A stretch of 64,000 nt of DNA from Piezodorus guildinii (GCA_023052935.1 CM041292.1:43236139-43300138), one strand, 5' to 3'; counted from the first letter of the stretch, positions 21,671 through 33,930 are shown. Notes: generated from the sequence alone by a model not told the origin. Numbers and translations are program-made.

Positions 21671-22614
21671 AACAATTAGGACACATTATTCAAATTAATT
21701 TTAAATTTTTGGAAGAAGTATTACTCATAGCTATTAGTCAGTTCCGGATGAGCTATATATTCTTGTTCCAAAGAAGTTGACGGGATTTTTACTTATTTCC
21801 ATCGCACGGTTTGACAATTTTGGAGATATGACATATATATTGAACTTGTAGATTTATTCAAGATTAATTTGGTAGCGTTTTACCTCACCTTTCCTCAAAA
21901 TTACCAATTGAAAGCGATTACAATTTTATCTGGGCATTATTCATATATATATATATATAATATATATATATTTTTTTTTTTTTTTACCTCTATACGGTTG
22001 TCTATACAGGGTTTTCTCGGGCCAGTAAGGACAGGCAGAGGATATATGCGAGAGTTAATAGTCTCCCGGCACCGAGACATTATTTTATCTTAATTTTTTT
22101 GGTCAATTGGTTGCTGGGCAAGCAACCCACTCGGTTATCTCGCTCGCTGGAATTTATAAGAACAGCTTGAAAAAAAAAAAAATGAATAAATTATATAATT
22201 GTCTTAAATTATGGCAATATTATATTCTTATTACTTTAGTTAAACAACAGGATGTTAATCAAATAGATAATTAGACGAAATGAGGGACTAGAAGACCAAG
22301 ATCATTTATTGGGTTCATCGTTTTGTTTTTTTAACATTTTTGCAGCCGCCATGAAAAATTTCTAATAATACCAGAAGATAATAAGTAGTTTTAATGAATT
22401 TCGTTGGATAACGATATAAAGCAAGTGAAATTCAAACAAACTTGAAACAAGCCAACTTAAGATTATATTTGGTAGTACACGTTTTATCTGTTGAGGTTTG
22501 CATTTGCAAGAGTCGACTTTGGCTGTTACTGTTGCCTTGATTTTTTATGCAATTGAATTTTAAATATAAAGATAGAAGAAATTAAAAGATAGAAATTAGT
22601 GAAAATTATTAATT

Positions 22615-22905
22615 ATCAAACGTTTCGAGCCAGGTTGTGGGTCCTCATCAGGGCTTCAAGGCAGGATCCAAGAAACAACTTGCATCCTTCATATTTCTTT
22701 CGCGTTCAACTATTCAATAAGCTCAAACAAACAAGGGACCAACAATAACAATATACAGCCCACCTCAATTCGATCACTAACCAGCGGACCTACTCCAGCT
22801 CGATTCATCACCGGACTCCAGTTTCCGCTTTTTTTAAAGGCAGTTGCTTCTTGTATCTTGCCTGGAAGTCCTGATGAAGACCCGGAATCTGGATCGAAAC
22901 TTTGG
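22615..22905. repeat. Pair of inverted hammerhead-like modules
   Basis: The minus-strand module at 22620-22650 reads CCCTGATGAGGACC...GGCTC-GAAACGTT. The plus-strand module at 22868-22902 reads CCTGATGAAGACC...GGATC-GAAACTTT. Both keep the full CTGATGA and GAAAC core with a hairpin between them. A related sequence is at 23598-23625. Stem I pairing is poor in these copies. Confidence 0.5.
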
Positions 22906-23659
22906 ATAATAAACAGTTTTTTACTATTTTTGACAGCCATCTGCACCATTTTACCTTTCATGTTATTTTCATGGTCAAGTATCTAATATTCAGTTAGATT
23001 ATAAAAGTATTCTATTGTTGGATGCCAGGCATATTTCATATTTTCTGTTTGAATGTCTCTCATAACACCAAAACAATCAATTATTTAATTAAATGTCCAT
23101 TAAACTATTGTATGAACCGATAACTTAACAATTATTGACACAGACCTATATTATAACTTTTTATTTTGTTTAAGAAAGGATTATTAAGTTATTTATTTGG
23201 TACTAATGACCTGCCCATCAGCGGGCTCTGTGTTTTGCTCTTATTCGATGCCGTCCATCAGCCGACCTAAAGCTCCATAATCACGGAACATTATTTATTT
23301 AGAAAGGCGAGGTCCAGGCCGGAGTAGTTTCTCACGCATATACTCCCCCCAGCTCCGACATTCCCTGTGGTCCGGTAGGTATAGTCCTTATTATGGTAGT
23401 TCATGATTATTGTATATTTTATTATCATTTATTCAATTATATCAGGTCTCAAGTCGATTGGTTCGATGAAAAAATTTATACCGACAACAAAGGTTTCTAT
23501 TTAGCGATGGAAAAACAAGAGTTCCAATAAAGAGGAGAGTCAGGCAAAATGAAGGAAGGCCGACGAATACTCTAAATTTTTATAATTGGTTTTAGCCTTG
23601 ATGAGCTTGGGTCGAAACTTTGAGAAAATATAATAAGACTTTTCCACTAAGGGACTATC

Positions 23660-23925
23660 TGTTGTTTAGTTGCCTGCGTGACAGCCTTGCAAGGTCGCGG
23701 GTTCAAACTCGGCAGATGACGGGATAAAAAATCCTCGGTTATGCCGTCCCTCGAAGGGGACGTAAATGATTGCCCCAAGCTTCGCAATGACAGGTATTCG
23801 TTAAAGATCTCTATCCCAATTAAACTTGGATAGGCAAGATTTAGGAGTCCCACTGTAGCATCCTATGTTAATTACAAAAGCATAAAAGAGGTTTCAAATG
23901 AATAAACAAACAATAAAAAAAAAAA
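23660..23925 (+). mobile_element. tRNA-derived SINE, family 1
   Basis: The B box is GCGGGTTCAAACTCGG. The body has TCCTCGGTTATGCCGTCC and TCCCACTGTAGCATCC, and the tail AATAAACAAACAA. Confidence 0.85.
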
Positions 23926-23949
23926 TCTAATCTGAAGATCTTGATGCCA

Positions 23950-24270
23950 TCTACTTTTTAGACGCCGATGAGGATTATCAGGTGTTGAATTGGAAATAAT
24001 GATAGAAACTGGTGGATTAGTCTGAGAATAAAGTTTTTCATGAATGTAATATTACCTGGTTTGGACCACATCAGTAGCATAAGGAACATCGAGGTAATTA
24101 TGGCTCCGTTAATTCGTGACAAAGTAGGATTTTAGGAAGGATTGCAAGGTTACGACAACGGCGGAATTCGATGGTTTAGTAGAGTCCAAAAGCTTAACTC
24201 TACGTTAAGATTGGTCTTATGATAGTCACATAGATGAACCTATTAAAGTTGAGAGGAAGGTTTGATCGTT
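23950..24270 (-). pseudogene. LINE-B relic
   Basis: Antisense match to the C-terminal RT region of LINE-B, including ATTAATTCGTGACAAAGTAG (antisense of the VTN/ATNK segment) and TATCAGG near the PRRLKR region. Highly decayed. Confidence 0.5.
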
Positions 24271-24419
24271 TCTGTAGCAATTTTTAGAGTAACCGAAATT
24301 TTTAAAAATAAGTTTCAAATCTGTTATTTGTTCCTTTTCAAAGTTTTTGATCAAATAAGCATTCTCGAGTAGTTAACAAGACCATCAGTTCAAACCTCAA
24401 TGTTAAACCGGCCAAAAAT

Positions 24420-24670
24420 ATAATAGAGGAGAATCGCTGGCTAGAATGAGATGGCTAAGACATCTTCAGATGGAACTAAACAGGTTAGCTAGCGACGCCT
24501 ATCGAGGCGAGACAGGGGAAGAGGACCGCCTAGAAGGTAAAGTAAAAGAGGACTTCCAGAGAAAGTGGAATTAATGGGAATGAAGATATGGAGGGGTGGA
24601 GGAGGCTATACAGGCTTCCTTCTCACACTGCTTAAGGTGATACAAAAGGATGGATTATGATGATAATGGT
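24420..24670 (+). pseudogene. Relic of a second LINE type (C-terminal RT region)
   Basis: The conceptual plus-strand product, ENRWLEMRWLRHLQMELNRL then a charged stretch, resembles the WLGHV-RM...KRGRPRK tail of RTE/CR1-like LINE polyproteins. It has stops and is short. A similar tail occurs at 50030-50190. Confidence 0.4.
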
Positions 24671-24705
24671 CGAATTAAAAAAAAAAAAAAATGTGATCGA
24701 ATCTA

Positions 24706-24850
24706 AGTCCCCGGTAGACTTTTTCAAGCATCGGGATTAACTTACAAACTCTCCCCATGATATGTGAGGCCCGTCAGCTAACTGCTGGCCATTAACAAAA
24801 TTAGGCAAATGGAGTGATGAACTTATCCTATTACACATCTTTGAGTGCTT
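24706..24850 (+). mobile_element. SINE-like repeat, family 3
   Basis: This shares TTTTTCAAGCAT, ATGTGAGGCCCGTCAGCTAA and TGGCCATTAAC with 46205-46400 and 59030-59290, and inverted with 63440-63615. Confidence 0.55.
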
Positions 24851-24959
24851 TACCCTAGGAGTATACAAAGAATTTAAGTAAAACAGCCTTGTTAATGAAG
24901 TAGATGATAGGTGATCACTACTTAAAGGTTGGTTAGGAAAGAAATTCCTGAGGACAGTT

Positions 24960-25230
24960 TCTATGCCGTTGAGCATGGACCAAGTATGCTGCTGGTGCAA
25001 GGAGTTGTGTAATTAGGAATACTTTAGGAGACCTCGGCGGCAGGACACATCCCAAATCGGCTGAGAGCCACGACGGCCCTCCAAAGAGCAGCCATAGAGA
25101 AGAGATAGCCATCGGTGACATTTGCCATCCCGGACTAGGACAGAGCTCCCATCCCTTATTGTAATTCCACCGTCGAATCCGATCACGCTCCTGACCCGGC
25201 GATAAGGGCACCGGGTCATCCGAGAGGCAA
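24960..25230. other. GC-richer unique island
   Basis: Open on the minus strand in several frames (60-92 codons), with no recognisable domain and no matching splice phase with the exon at 27915. Undetermined. Confidence 0.2.
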
Positions 25231-25334
25231 CCTTCTAATTTAATGTATCTCTCTAAGTCAATATATTACTCAGTCTATAACTCATTATTTATAGCTATCG
25301 TAAAGTCATTATATGTGATTCCAAAGTCACAATC

Positions 25335-25990
25335 AAATGGTTATTCAAGTAACTAAAATCAAATTAATTCGAACCTTAATTGATTTTGGTTTATTATTTT
25401 CAATAATGAACCTTTGTAATCGAAAAAAAAAACCTTCAACAGTTGAGCTATTACGTTTCAAGATGCGTAGAACCCGAATAACGAATAAAAAAAGGTACCA
25501 CTTGCAGCTGGGTGGTTAGCATAAAAGCCTCCTATGCCAAACACGCAGGTGGCCCTAGGATTTTTTAATGGGAGTTCTTCAGAGGGGAAGTTAAAAGGTG
25601 GTCCCGAGCCTGTGCGATATCAGGTACTCGTTAAAGATCCCTATCCTAATTAAACCTGGATAGGCAAAATTTATGACTCGAACTGTAGCATCGTCCGATT
25701 AGCCATAGCAACATAAAGGGACGTTAAAAAAAAATAAACAAACAAACAAACTGATAAACAAAAATCCGTTTGTCCACCGTCCGCAGCATTTCTTCGAAAG
25801 TACTCTACCAATTTTTTTTAAATTTGCTAAAAATATACTACTAGAGCAAGTAACGATGATCTCATCACCTAGACGTTGATGTCAGCTGGTTATTTTTAAA
25901 ATGACGGCCGATTAAAAGTGACTTAATTCAATAACTCATGGAGATTAACAAGATGGAGAAACATTTTTTTAGTCTTTATTTACCAAAAAA
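25335..25990 (+). repeat. Dispersed repeat R2 with nested SINE
   Basis: R2 blocks AATGAACCTTTGTAATCG, GATGCGTAGAACCCGAATAA and, after the SINE, CACCTAGACGTTGATGTCAG and GACGGCCGATTAAAAGTG. All are found contiguous in the copy at 62815-63410. Confidence 0.7.
25497..25752 (+). mobile_element. tRNA-derived SINE, family 1 (inside R2)
   Basis: The head is GGTGGTTAGCATAAAAGCC; part of the B box region has been lost. The body and AAACAAACAAAC tail are typical of the family. Confidence 0.85.
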
Positions 25991-26429
25991 ACGGTAAATA
26001 ATTATAAGAATGAGAAAAAAGAAAAGAAAAAAAGTTGAAATTGTATCCATAAATACGACCATAACTCAGTTATTTTATAAGATAGAGAACAATATGTATG
26101 AGTATTAGACTCAGTAAAGTGTGAATATAATAAAAAAAGTTGATCTGTATATTCAAGTCACAAATTATAATACAAAATATTATTCCACTAAAAATCTGTT
26201 AATATTGAAGATCGAAAAGACTTTTGTGATCAAGCGAAGGACAAAGAGAAGAAAAAAAATCGTTTATGGTCAAGCTACAACTTATAGGAGATGTGATTCC
26301 GTGATAACTCGTTTATTATTGATGATAGAGAAAAAATATAAGGTGTTCTGGAATCATAAAATTTTATTTGCATTATTTGAATAAACATCGAAAGAAAGAG
26401 AAAAGAATAGGATATAGTAACGTAGTATA

Positions 26430-26870
26430 GTTAGTTGATTTATTATTTTTAATAATGAACTTTTGTAATCGAACAAAAAAAAAATAAATTACCCCTACCA
26501 AATTTGAGGGCTTACGTTTGAAGATGCGTAGAACCCGAATAACGAATAAAAAATTCGTTTCTTCTAATAAATAAATACTCAAAAGTGCTATTTCATTTAT
26601 TATTAAATTTTCTACAAAATTTAAAAAAAAATCATTGAGATTGGTTAAGAACTAGCCGAGATATATCGTCTTAAAATTTGCAGTGGAGATATGCTATATT
26701 CCTTTGACTAATTTATTGCTTTTTATATTACTTAATTGCCTATCTACAGCTTTATTAACAGTTATACTTTCATATTGTTATTTGGAAATAATAAACCGAC
26801 ATATAATAAAAATAATAAACCATTGTATAATAATTTTGCAGCGTTTTTAATATATGTTTGGGTCTGTTAT
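26430..26870 (+). repeat. Dispersed repeat R2
   Basis: Contains AATGAACTTTTGTAATCG, GATGCGTAGAACCCGAATAA and the downstream block ATTACTTAATTGCCTATC with TATTGTTATTTGGAAATAAT. Confidence 0.65.
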
Positions 26871-27237
26871 TAATCGCCTTGAATAGTAATGGTGGTTCAC
26901 TTTGGCTAAATATATTTAATTGTTTTAAATAAACTAAATAGCTTTAACTCACGGCTTTTTTCGCCAATAATTGATTAAGCGTTCCTTTTCTATTTTATTT
27001 TATATATTTAGTGTTTATTTTGAGTATTTAGTGTCAGATCTAGATTTTGTTATATCAAATTTACATCAGTGAAAATGGACATATTTATTATTACTCGAAA
27101 CATTTTCCCATTTATTAGTGAAGCTTGAAACCTATAAAAAAATATTTTAATGACGGATTTATCATTTACCATTAGAAATGTATAATTAAGAAGTAGGTTG
27201 AGGGTACGGATTGAAAGATGCACTTATTTTATTGGGT

Positions 27238-27276
27238 GCCGACATTCCAGCCTATATTATGGGCCTTCTTCAGGGC
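27238..27276 (-). ncRNA. Hammerhead-like module
   Basis: On the minus strand: AGCC, core CTGAAGA, hairpin GGCC...GGCT, GGAAT in place of GAAAC, then GTC-GGCA. GCC/GGC can form stem I. The altered second half of the core argues against activity. Confidence 0.4.
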
Positions 27277-27639
27277 TAGCTTTGTAATAGTATCTTACCG
27301 TGAAACGCCAGCGCACAATAAAAAAAGTTCATCTTATTAAATTATTTTATTAGATGACTGCACCTTCATCCAATTTTCTCTATTATATAATTTCTTCCAG
27401 GTTTCAGCTATATGTATTGCGTCGGTACGTGTCAAACGTTTGTAATGTTGGTGTTGTTACACTAGCAAAAACTCAGGAAATAAATGTTACATAGATGCCA
27501 TAGCATAATAGAGTGATTTTAACAGCTATCCAATGTTAAATTCCTAAACTTTCTGCACTGCCATTTACATATAATTTCGCAATGAGCAAATCCCCTTAAG
27601 AAACTATCACGCCCAAACCGCTTACCGATGTACTTTAGA

Positions 27640-27800
27640 TTATATATATTTATTTATATCTATATGTAGGAAATATGGAGAAGTGTGGAGGCAGACAGGG
27701 GTGTACAATGCAATCAGCCCATGCCATCTCCTCATTAGCCAGCTAGTTAGTACGGCGTCAGTCCCTACCTCTGATATTGCTACTGATAATAATCCCACTT
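27640..27800 (-). repeat. Possible SINE family 3 relic
   Basis: This resembles the family 3 body (AGGTAGGGAC, GCTGGCTAATGAGG on the minus strand) only loosely. Confidence 0.3.
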
Positions 27801-27914
27801 GTGCAACAATATAACAATTTCCTAAGCGTATTAAAATATATTCCATGTTAAATCGTATAACATAAATCAATTATATCTTTCCCTGCTTCATTTAAATAAT
27901 TATATTATACTTAC

Positions 27915-28021
27915 TTAACCGGTGCTTGCTTTGCGCCTCCCTCATGGAGTCCCAGTGAAGGAGTTGGTACCACGATGCTCCCTGCAGTTCCGATCTTGGG
28001 AATCCCAGGTGCCATTCCCCA
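27915..28021 (-). CDS. dys: dysfusion-like bHLH-PAS gene, first PAS-B exon seen
   Basis: The exon is 107 nt (1 + 35 codons + 1), with acceptor tttttttccag before 28021 and consensus donor gtaagtat after 27915. It encodes GEWHLGFPRSELQGASWYQL then LHWDSMREAQSKHRL, the first half of a PAS-B fold, including the conserved Gly-x-xRSELxGxSWYxLLH turn. Splicing to 10412-10565 creates an Ile codon and yields KHRLITQSEQ. This continuity of frame, splice signals and PAS topology over 17 kb is the best evidence that the three exons form one gene. The upstream exons (bHLH, PAS-A) would lie at higher coordinates; none was recognised up to 64 kb, so that intron may exceed 36 kb or the gene may extend past the window. 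Confidence 0.85.
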
Positions 28022-28509
28022 CTGGAAAAAAATATACATTTATTTTCAAAAAAATCTATTGGTATTATTAATTATTTATAAATAATTAATTATATATATA
28101 TATATAATCAGTAAGAAAAAATATAAACATGTGTTTTGACAATTCACATCAATTTTACTACCACTTTCGGCACGAATTAAATATTTACTAATATAATATA
28201 ATAGGTTAGTTGATATTAGGCTGATTCAAGTTTTTTATTTATTTTTGTAAAACATATAATATAAGGTATAATAACGTCAGAAGGAGTATAATATCGTGAT
28301 TGAGACGGGAAGAACTTATTTAACCTTGTGGCTATATGCATGTTCTGAACATTCAATAAAGTTAGAATCTGTCATAATTGCTCCCAAAGGTTTGAGCTTC
28401 GATCGAGTTTGAAATAAGGTGTCTCAGTTTCAACTGTTTTTTATAATTTAGCATAGGAATATGTTATAGAAAAAGTGACCTGTACTGAGAAAACTTTAAA
28501 TGTGGGTAG

Positions 28510-28750
28510 TAAAACTCCGGTTCTGCGGAGCACGGCAGTGCAATGAAGTGATTAGGCCTTGATCACGCTCAGCCACAAGTTTTTTTCTCTTATTTATGTA
28601 ACCACTTTTTAAGAGGCTAAGTCTACCCCAGGAGGGTCTCCGTCCCTAGGGTCCCCCTCCCGACTGAATTAGCAGAATAAATAATATTCGGTCACAGCCA
28701 GATTCAAACCCAGGACCATAGGATAGAGCTCTATCAACTTGATTACGCCT
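28510..28750 (-). mobile_element. tRNA-derived SINE, family 2
   Basis: Antisense copy: the plus strand shows GCAGTGCAATGAAGTGATT, CCCCAGGAGGGTCTC and TTCAAACCCAGGACC, the complements of the family 2 body and B box. Confidence 0.75.
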
Positions 28751-29995
28751 CTTCCTCTAAATTTAAGATATCTGCCCCAAGTTTAGATATTATTTCTCTA
28801 TATAAAATGATGATAAATTATGAAATGGATGAAATGTGACAAGATTCAAACCAGGATAAACAACCCTATAACCTGGACAAAAGACTTGTATTATAAATAA
28901 ATCAGAGAATCAGATAAATTAATAATAAGAACATTTTTTGGTATTCTACTTTCTTTTAGTTTGACTTGCTTTACAATCTTTTGCATACTGTTTCATATAT
29001 TTGTTCTTAAATGGAAAACCAAGGATTTTGAAATATCCAACACTATACTATTGTTTCCAAAGACAACATAAACAACTTTGAAGTGAACTAGAAAAGACAA
29101 GTGCCCAGAAACATGTATCCGGAAGAGAAACGGCCATTACTGGGCCTTCGAAGGAACGATTCCATATTTAACCTAGCTTGCGGTCTAGAACCAACTATTT
29201 AACGCATAAATCTGGAATATTGACATTATAACACGACATAATCTATAGTTTCATCTGAATTATCGGTACACTTACTTCATGGTCGCTCTGTTGCATCTAA
29301 AAATAATAGCAGGTTATTTTCTCCTTGAGGTAGATCTAAACGATATATTAACTGGTAATGCATTAGTCATACCGTTCGCATTTCGGAATGGATTAGGTTC
29401 TCTATGTGTTTAGGATATTCTTAACTTATGACTGTTATTATTTTTTTATGTGTTATCTAATCATTTGATTTTATGGAACGTTGAAACGAAAATTTCCTTT
29501 GTCATGGCCTTCTGGTTCTACTTTTTTTTAAAAATATAAAATAGATATTTTGAGATCTCGTTTATCTCACATACCAAGATTCACCTTAAACATGTTTTGT
29601 TAAATATTTCTCAAATTTTTATTAATAATTTAATATTCATTATTTGAAGTATTTCTTTTTTAATTCATAGGTTTGGATATTTTCCCAATTGCAATACTCT
29701 TGATTACTATTTGTTTTGTACATAGGACAAGGAACACTATTAATAGTAGATAGATATGGAACCAGCTTCGAAATAAATTAAAAAAAGGCAGATTAAAATT
29801 TAATAAAAATAAAAGACGGCTTTCACTTATCTCCGTTGTTAAAAACAATTTAAGAACACTTAAAATGAAAAAAAATATTGAAGAATTACATTAAGGTTCA
29901 ATTGAAACGCGTGTTAAATAATCTAACAATAGAAATTATTATGTGCGCACAATCGCTTAGTTCATTTTATGTCATGTTATTTATATCATATTATT

Positions 29996-30151
29996 GGAAG
30001 GAATTAGTCCGGGTGGCGGTCATTAAATGAAAAAACTAAATAGTTTCAACTATTTTATTGTTTGCCAACGCACGTTTTGTGTCGTGTCGTCAAATAGTTG
30101 AAACTATTTAGTTTTTTCATTTAATGACCGCCACCCGGACTAATTCCTTCC
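29996..30151. mobile_element. Foldback element copy 2 (60-bp perfect arms)
   Basis: Arms 29996-30055 and 30092-30151 are exact inverted repeats around a 36-nt loop. Compared with copy 1 (1971-2093), both arms carry the matching change: AAAC to AAAA on one side and GTTT to TTTT on the other. The flanking match to copy 1 lies on the right side here (30152-30186), so the two copies are in opposite orientation. Confidence 0.85.
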
Positions 30152-30236
30152 AGTAATTCTTAACGGTCAACTAATTACATCCACAACTATATCATATTAT
30201 GTTCATATTGTATTATGTTAGTGAATTACTCTCCAT

Positions 30237-30241
<5 letters not shown>

Positions 30242-30303
<62 letters not shown>

Positions 30304-30321
30304 TATATGTGTGTGTGTGTG
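30242..30321. repeat. Compound (AT)n (ATA)n (GT)n microsatellite
   Basis: A run of AT, then AAT/ATA triplets, then GTGTGTGT. Confidence 0.9.
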
Positions 30322-30359
30322 TTAGCTCTTTAGTTTTTCTGCTTTAGTTAGATATTAAA

Positions 30360-31200
30360 TTCATTCAACTTGTATGCTTTTTTTTCTTTTAATGCTAACA
30401 ATATGAAATGATTGAGATACTTTAGAGGGATAAAATGCAACATATCGGTATTTAAGCCCTGTCAGAATAAAATCTACATTATATTGAAGCCCATTGAATT
30501 TTACATCGATATAGTGAGTTTAATCAAAACGGTTAAAGCCGTTTTTGAGAAAATTGCACAAATGTGCGAAATGCATGGTATATAGTGGCTCTTCTAGTTA
30601 GCGGATTTAGATGAAAAAGTTTGGGGCGTATAGCTGTCCCAAATATGAAATTTCAGTTTCATACGAATTTTTGTTTTAGAGCTTTTTTTTCTCTAAAATT
30701 TTTTCGTAGCTTTCCAACGGTGTATTATACATCTATGTTACTATTTTTATGTTCAAAAACACAAGAATTGTACAAAAAAAAATGTTTGCTCTTTTCTCCT
30801 TTAGTTAGATATCGAATTAGATCAACTTATATATTTATCCGTTTCTTATATATGCTAAAAAGATGATATGGTTAATTTTATAGAATCTACAAAATTAGAG
30901 GTACTTTAGAGGAAAAAAATATGTAAGCATTTAAGCCCTGTAGGACTATTTCAATCAGAATGAAACCTACATGATATTAAAGCCCATAAAATTTTACATG
31001 GATATAGTGAGTTTAATAAAAACCATTATAGCCATTTTTTAGAAAATTGTAATAACGCGCAAAATGCATGGCATAAAATGGCTTTGTGGTAATGGTTTGT
31101 ATTGAAAAAGGTTCATGTAACATTGTAGGTATAAACGCTTATAAAATATGAAATTTAGGTTTTAATATGCTTATCGTTTTTGTGCAAGAATTATATGAAT
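30360..31200 (+). repeat. Dispersed repeat R1, two tandem copies
   Basis: Two successive copies (about 30360-30770 and 30790-31200), each with ATTTAAGCCCTGT, TTTACATCGATATAGTGAG (second copy slightly changed) and AAAATGCATGG. The first also carries TTTCCAACGGTGTATTATAC, found again near 41790 and 52430. Confidence 0.7.
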
Positions 31201-31379
31201 TACACACGTACACACAGACCATTTTGTAGGAATTCCTAAAACGGGTAATCGTTGAAAAATCCCAGATCCTTCCCCTTAATATATATTTCATATATAGGTA
31301 AGTGAAAGTAAAAAAAAAACAAAAAAAAAAAACACCCAATTACAACAAAAGAAAAAAAAGAAGAGAAAAAAATGGAATC

Positions 31380-31760
31380 GGACCCAGCTATTATGAGAGG
31401 GATATTGTAGCAGTAAATATATCCGGGTAGTTATTTCCATCATGTCCTGAGAGGAGCACCGGCCGACAGAAAGACACCGAGGAACCGACCAGACGCCCTC
31501 CGCCTCCTAATCCTCTCCTAGTTCGGGAGATTAATTTCCAGGCCCCCACCGGCATCTTTGATCCGGTATTTCACACGGCTAATAACGGTTCGGGGGGTAA
31601 TACCCCCTAGAAAACATCGATATGTGCCTAATGATCGATAGTTAGTTAAGTGGTTATTTATTGAAAAAAGGATAAAGACTAAGGACCTCGGCGGGTGTTC
31701 TATGGTCTATTCCCTCTGGCCTAATTAAGGATCAGGATTATCGGGAAATATATCAGTCTT
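31380..31760. other. GC-richer unique island
   Basis: Includes GAGCACCGGCCGACAG, CCCCCACCGGCATC and AACGGTTCGGGGGG. Stops occur in all frames. It is a candidate regulatory or otherwise conserved non-coding segment. Confidence 0.25.
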
Positions 31761-31859
31761 TATGTCCTTATATAGCCGGCAACTTTAATCATATATTTTT
31801 TGTTTTTGTTTTGAAAATACGGTTGTAAATCTGAAGTGAAGGGAAAAATTACTTTTTAT

Positions 31860-32690
31860 CTATGTAGAAATATATTACCTAGCTTATAATTCAATGCAAC
31901 TTTTAAATAAAACATGTTTTCGAAGAAAAACTCAATTCATATAACCAGACATCATATCCTCAGGCGGCCTAAAAACTATTGCTTGAATGTTAAAAAAAGA
32001 TTTCTCAATTGTGCTTACAATCGAAATTTGTTTTGCGTACGTCCACAGAACACTATAAAGTAAAATTTCACATTTTAAGAGCGTATATGTCTCAGACGAA
32101 AGAGCATCTTTTTCATCAAATTTGTCCAACTATAAGAGCCACTTTATTCCATGCATTTTAAACCTTTTTGAATTCCTTAGAAACCGCTCAAACGATTTTG
32201 ATTAAAATCAATAAATCGATGTTAAAATTTAATGGGCTTTTCAGTTGGTTTCATTCTTATTGAAATAGTCTGACAGGACTTAAACGCCGATATTTTAAAT
32301 TGTATCCCTCTAAAACTAACTTTGTAAATTTTATAAAAATAGCTATATTATCTTGTTAGCATTGGTAAATAACCGCTAAACATGCAAGTTGAGCGAATTT
32401 GATAAACAACTAAAGAAAAAAAATTGAACAAATATTTTTTTTTTCCAATTTTTCTTTTTTGAACATAATATTATAATACCTCCAAAATATCAACAATATA
32501 ATTTTATTGGCATTGGTAGAAAATACAGTAAAATATAGAAGTTGAACGATCTGGATATCCAACTAGAGGAAAAAGTATGAAAAATCTTTTTTTAGGAAAA
32601 ATCTTTTTCCCGAACATAACAATAGTAATATAGATGTATAATACACCGCTGTAAAGTTAAAGATTTTAGGAAAAATGTTATCTTATATAA
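31860..32690 (-). repeat. Dispersed repeat R1 (inverted)
   Basis: Carries AGAGCCACTTTATTCCATGC, AATAGTCTGACAGGACTTAA and GTAATATAGATGTATAATAC, the reverse of the 30360-31200 order. Confidence 0.65.
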
Positions 32691-32770
32691 AAAGCTGTGG
32701 AAGGTAATGTAAAGTGACGAATATGGTATTATTAACTTTTGTGTTTATTGTACATGAAAATTTTATATTA

Positions 32771-32775
<5 letters not shown>

Positions 32776-32849
<74 letters not shown>
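32776..32849. repeat. (AT)n microsatellite
   Basis: About 74 bp of AT dinucleotides. Confidence 0.95.
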
Positions 32850-32851
<2 letters not shown>

Positions 32852-33125
32852 CCAACGATTCAGAATATAATTCAACTTTTCTACTTTTACTGAACTATAT
32901 TTCAACTCTAGCTTTATTTAATAGTTCTTAAATTTATTTTAACAACGGAGGTGTAAGTGAAACTTACCTCAACTTAAGGCAACCACTTGTTGCCCGCAGT
33001 AGATTTTTATGCTATTTAATTTTAATAAATGTTTACGTCAAAAAGATGTAATTCTATTTATTTTATTTTAAATTTAATTTTATTAAAACTTTATTTCAAG
33101 AAGGGAGATAAATGAAAGTTGTATT

Positions 33126-33440
33126 TTGAATTTTGTTATACTTTCTGAAATACTATTACTGAAGCTCGCTGGTTTTCCAGATGCATCCATTCATGATGGC
33201 CTTCCACTCTCAGAACTAATGTCTTCATTTCCACCTCCTTTGCTATTGAGAGTGTTAATGGAAGCTACGATCTGTCACCGCTCACTTGGCAACCTGTTCC
33301 AAGGTGAGGCATTCCTCGGGTATGACGGCAGCCCCGCAATGTCAAGTGCAAGAGGTCGGAGGTTGGTGGGTCCAAGGAGAGGCCTCGGGAACGGGATAAC
33401 GATGGACTCCATGTGAAGAGTCTGGAGAGGTAAATGATGA
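33126..33440. other. GC-richer segment with open frames, unrecognised
   Basis: A plus-strand frame of 96 codons and two minus-strand frames overlap here. None resembles a known domain. The segment directly precedes an RT relic and may be part of the same decayed element. Confidence 0.2.
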
Positions 33441-33479
33441 TGAAACTGGGAAAAAGTGCTATCATAATAATAATTATAA

Positions 33480-33930
33480 GGGTTTATTTTATCCATTCAA
33501 GACCAAGTAATTTCCACAAAGACACATACCACAGTCAGTGATCGGTAGACAACACGTCAAGCTGTTTTGGGAGCTGGCAATCATAACTGATCACACAATT
33601 CCGCATAAAAAGCCTGATAGTTTGCTGATGTTAAAGGTAGAAAAATATGCGAAACTCGTCAAGACAGGGGTGACATCATATGACAACCTTCACAAGGTAG
33701 TTGCAGAAAAGGTTAAAAAATATCAGGATCTGGGCGAAGAGTTGAAGCAATCGTACAAGTGGGAGTGCTGTCGTTAATCATTTCAACCAATGGCTTGATC
33801 CCGGAGATGACAGTAAACTCAGGAGCTGGATCTTCTCCTTAACACTGCGGAAGAGATGCTACAAGTAATTAAAATTAAGGATTCACTGTCACTAGCCTCA
33901 CCCTTGACTTATGCTAATGCCAGCGAAAAC
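33480..33930 (+). pseudogene. Relic of a LINE-type reverse transcriptase, C-terminal end
   Basis: The open stretch at 33538-33777 reads LFWELAIITDHTIPHKKPDS and ends VEKYQDL-like (KVKKYQDLGEELKQSYKW). This is the familiar C-terminal block of some arthropod non-LTR reverse transcriptases, which also have ITDxxIPHNKPD and EKYxDLxxELKxxW. Frame breaks follow. The first half of the element is missing. Confidence 0.6.

Larger units (their letters stand above)
10566..27914 (-). other. Intron of the dysfusion-like gene (17.3 kb)
   Basis: The donor is gtaagtata next to 27915 and the acceptor is tgttacag next to 10565; the phase is 1 on both sides. It is filled largely by transposon relics listed separately. 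Sub-stretches where I see nothing recognisable are 13010-14050, 14540-15300, 15620-16280, 17720-18240, 20060-21420, 22160-22610, 22910-23590 and 26880-27230. Confidence 0.7.
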
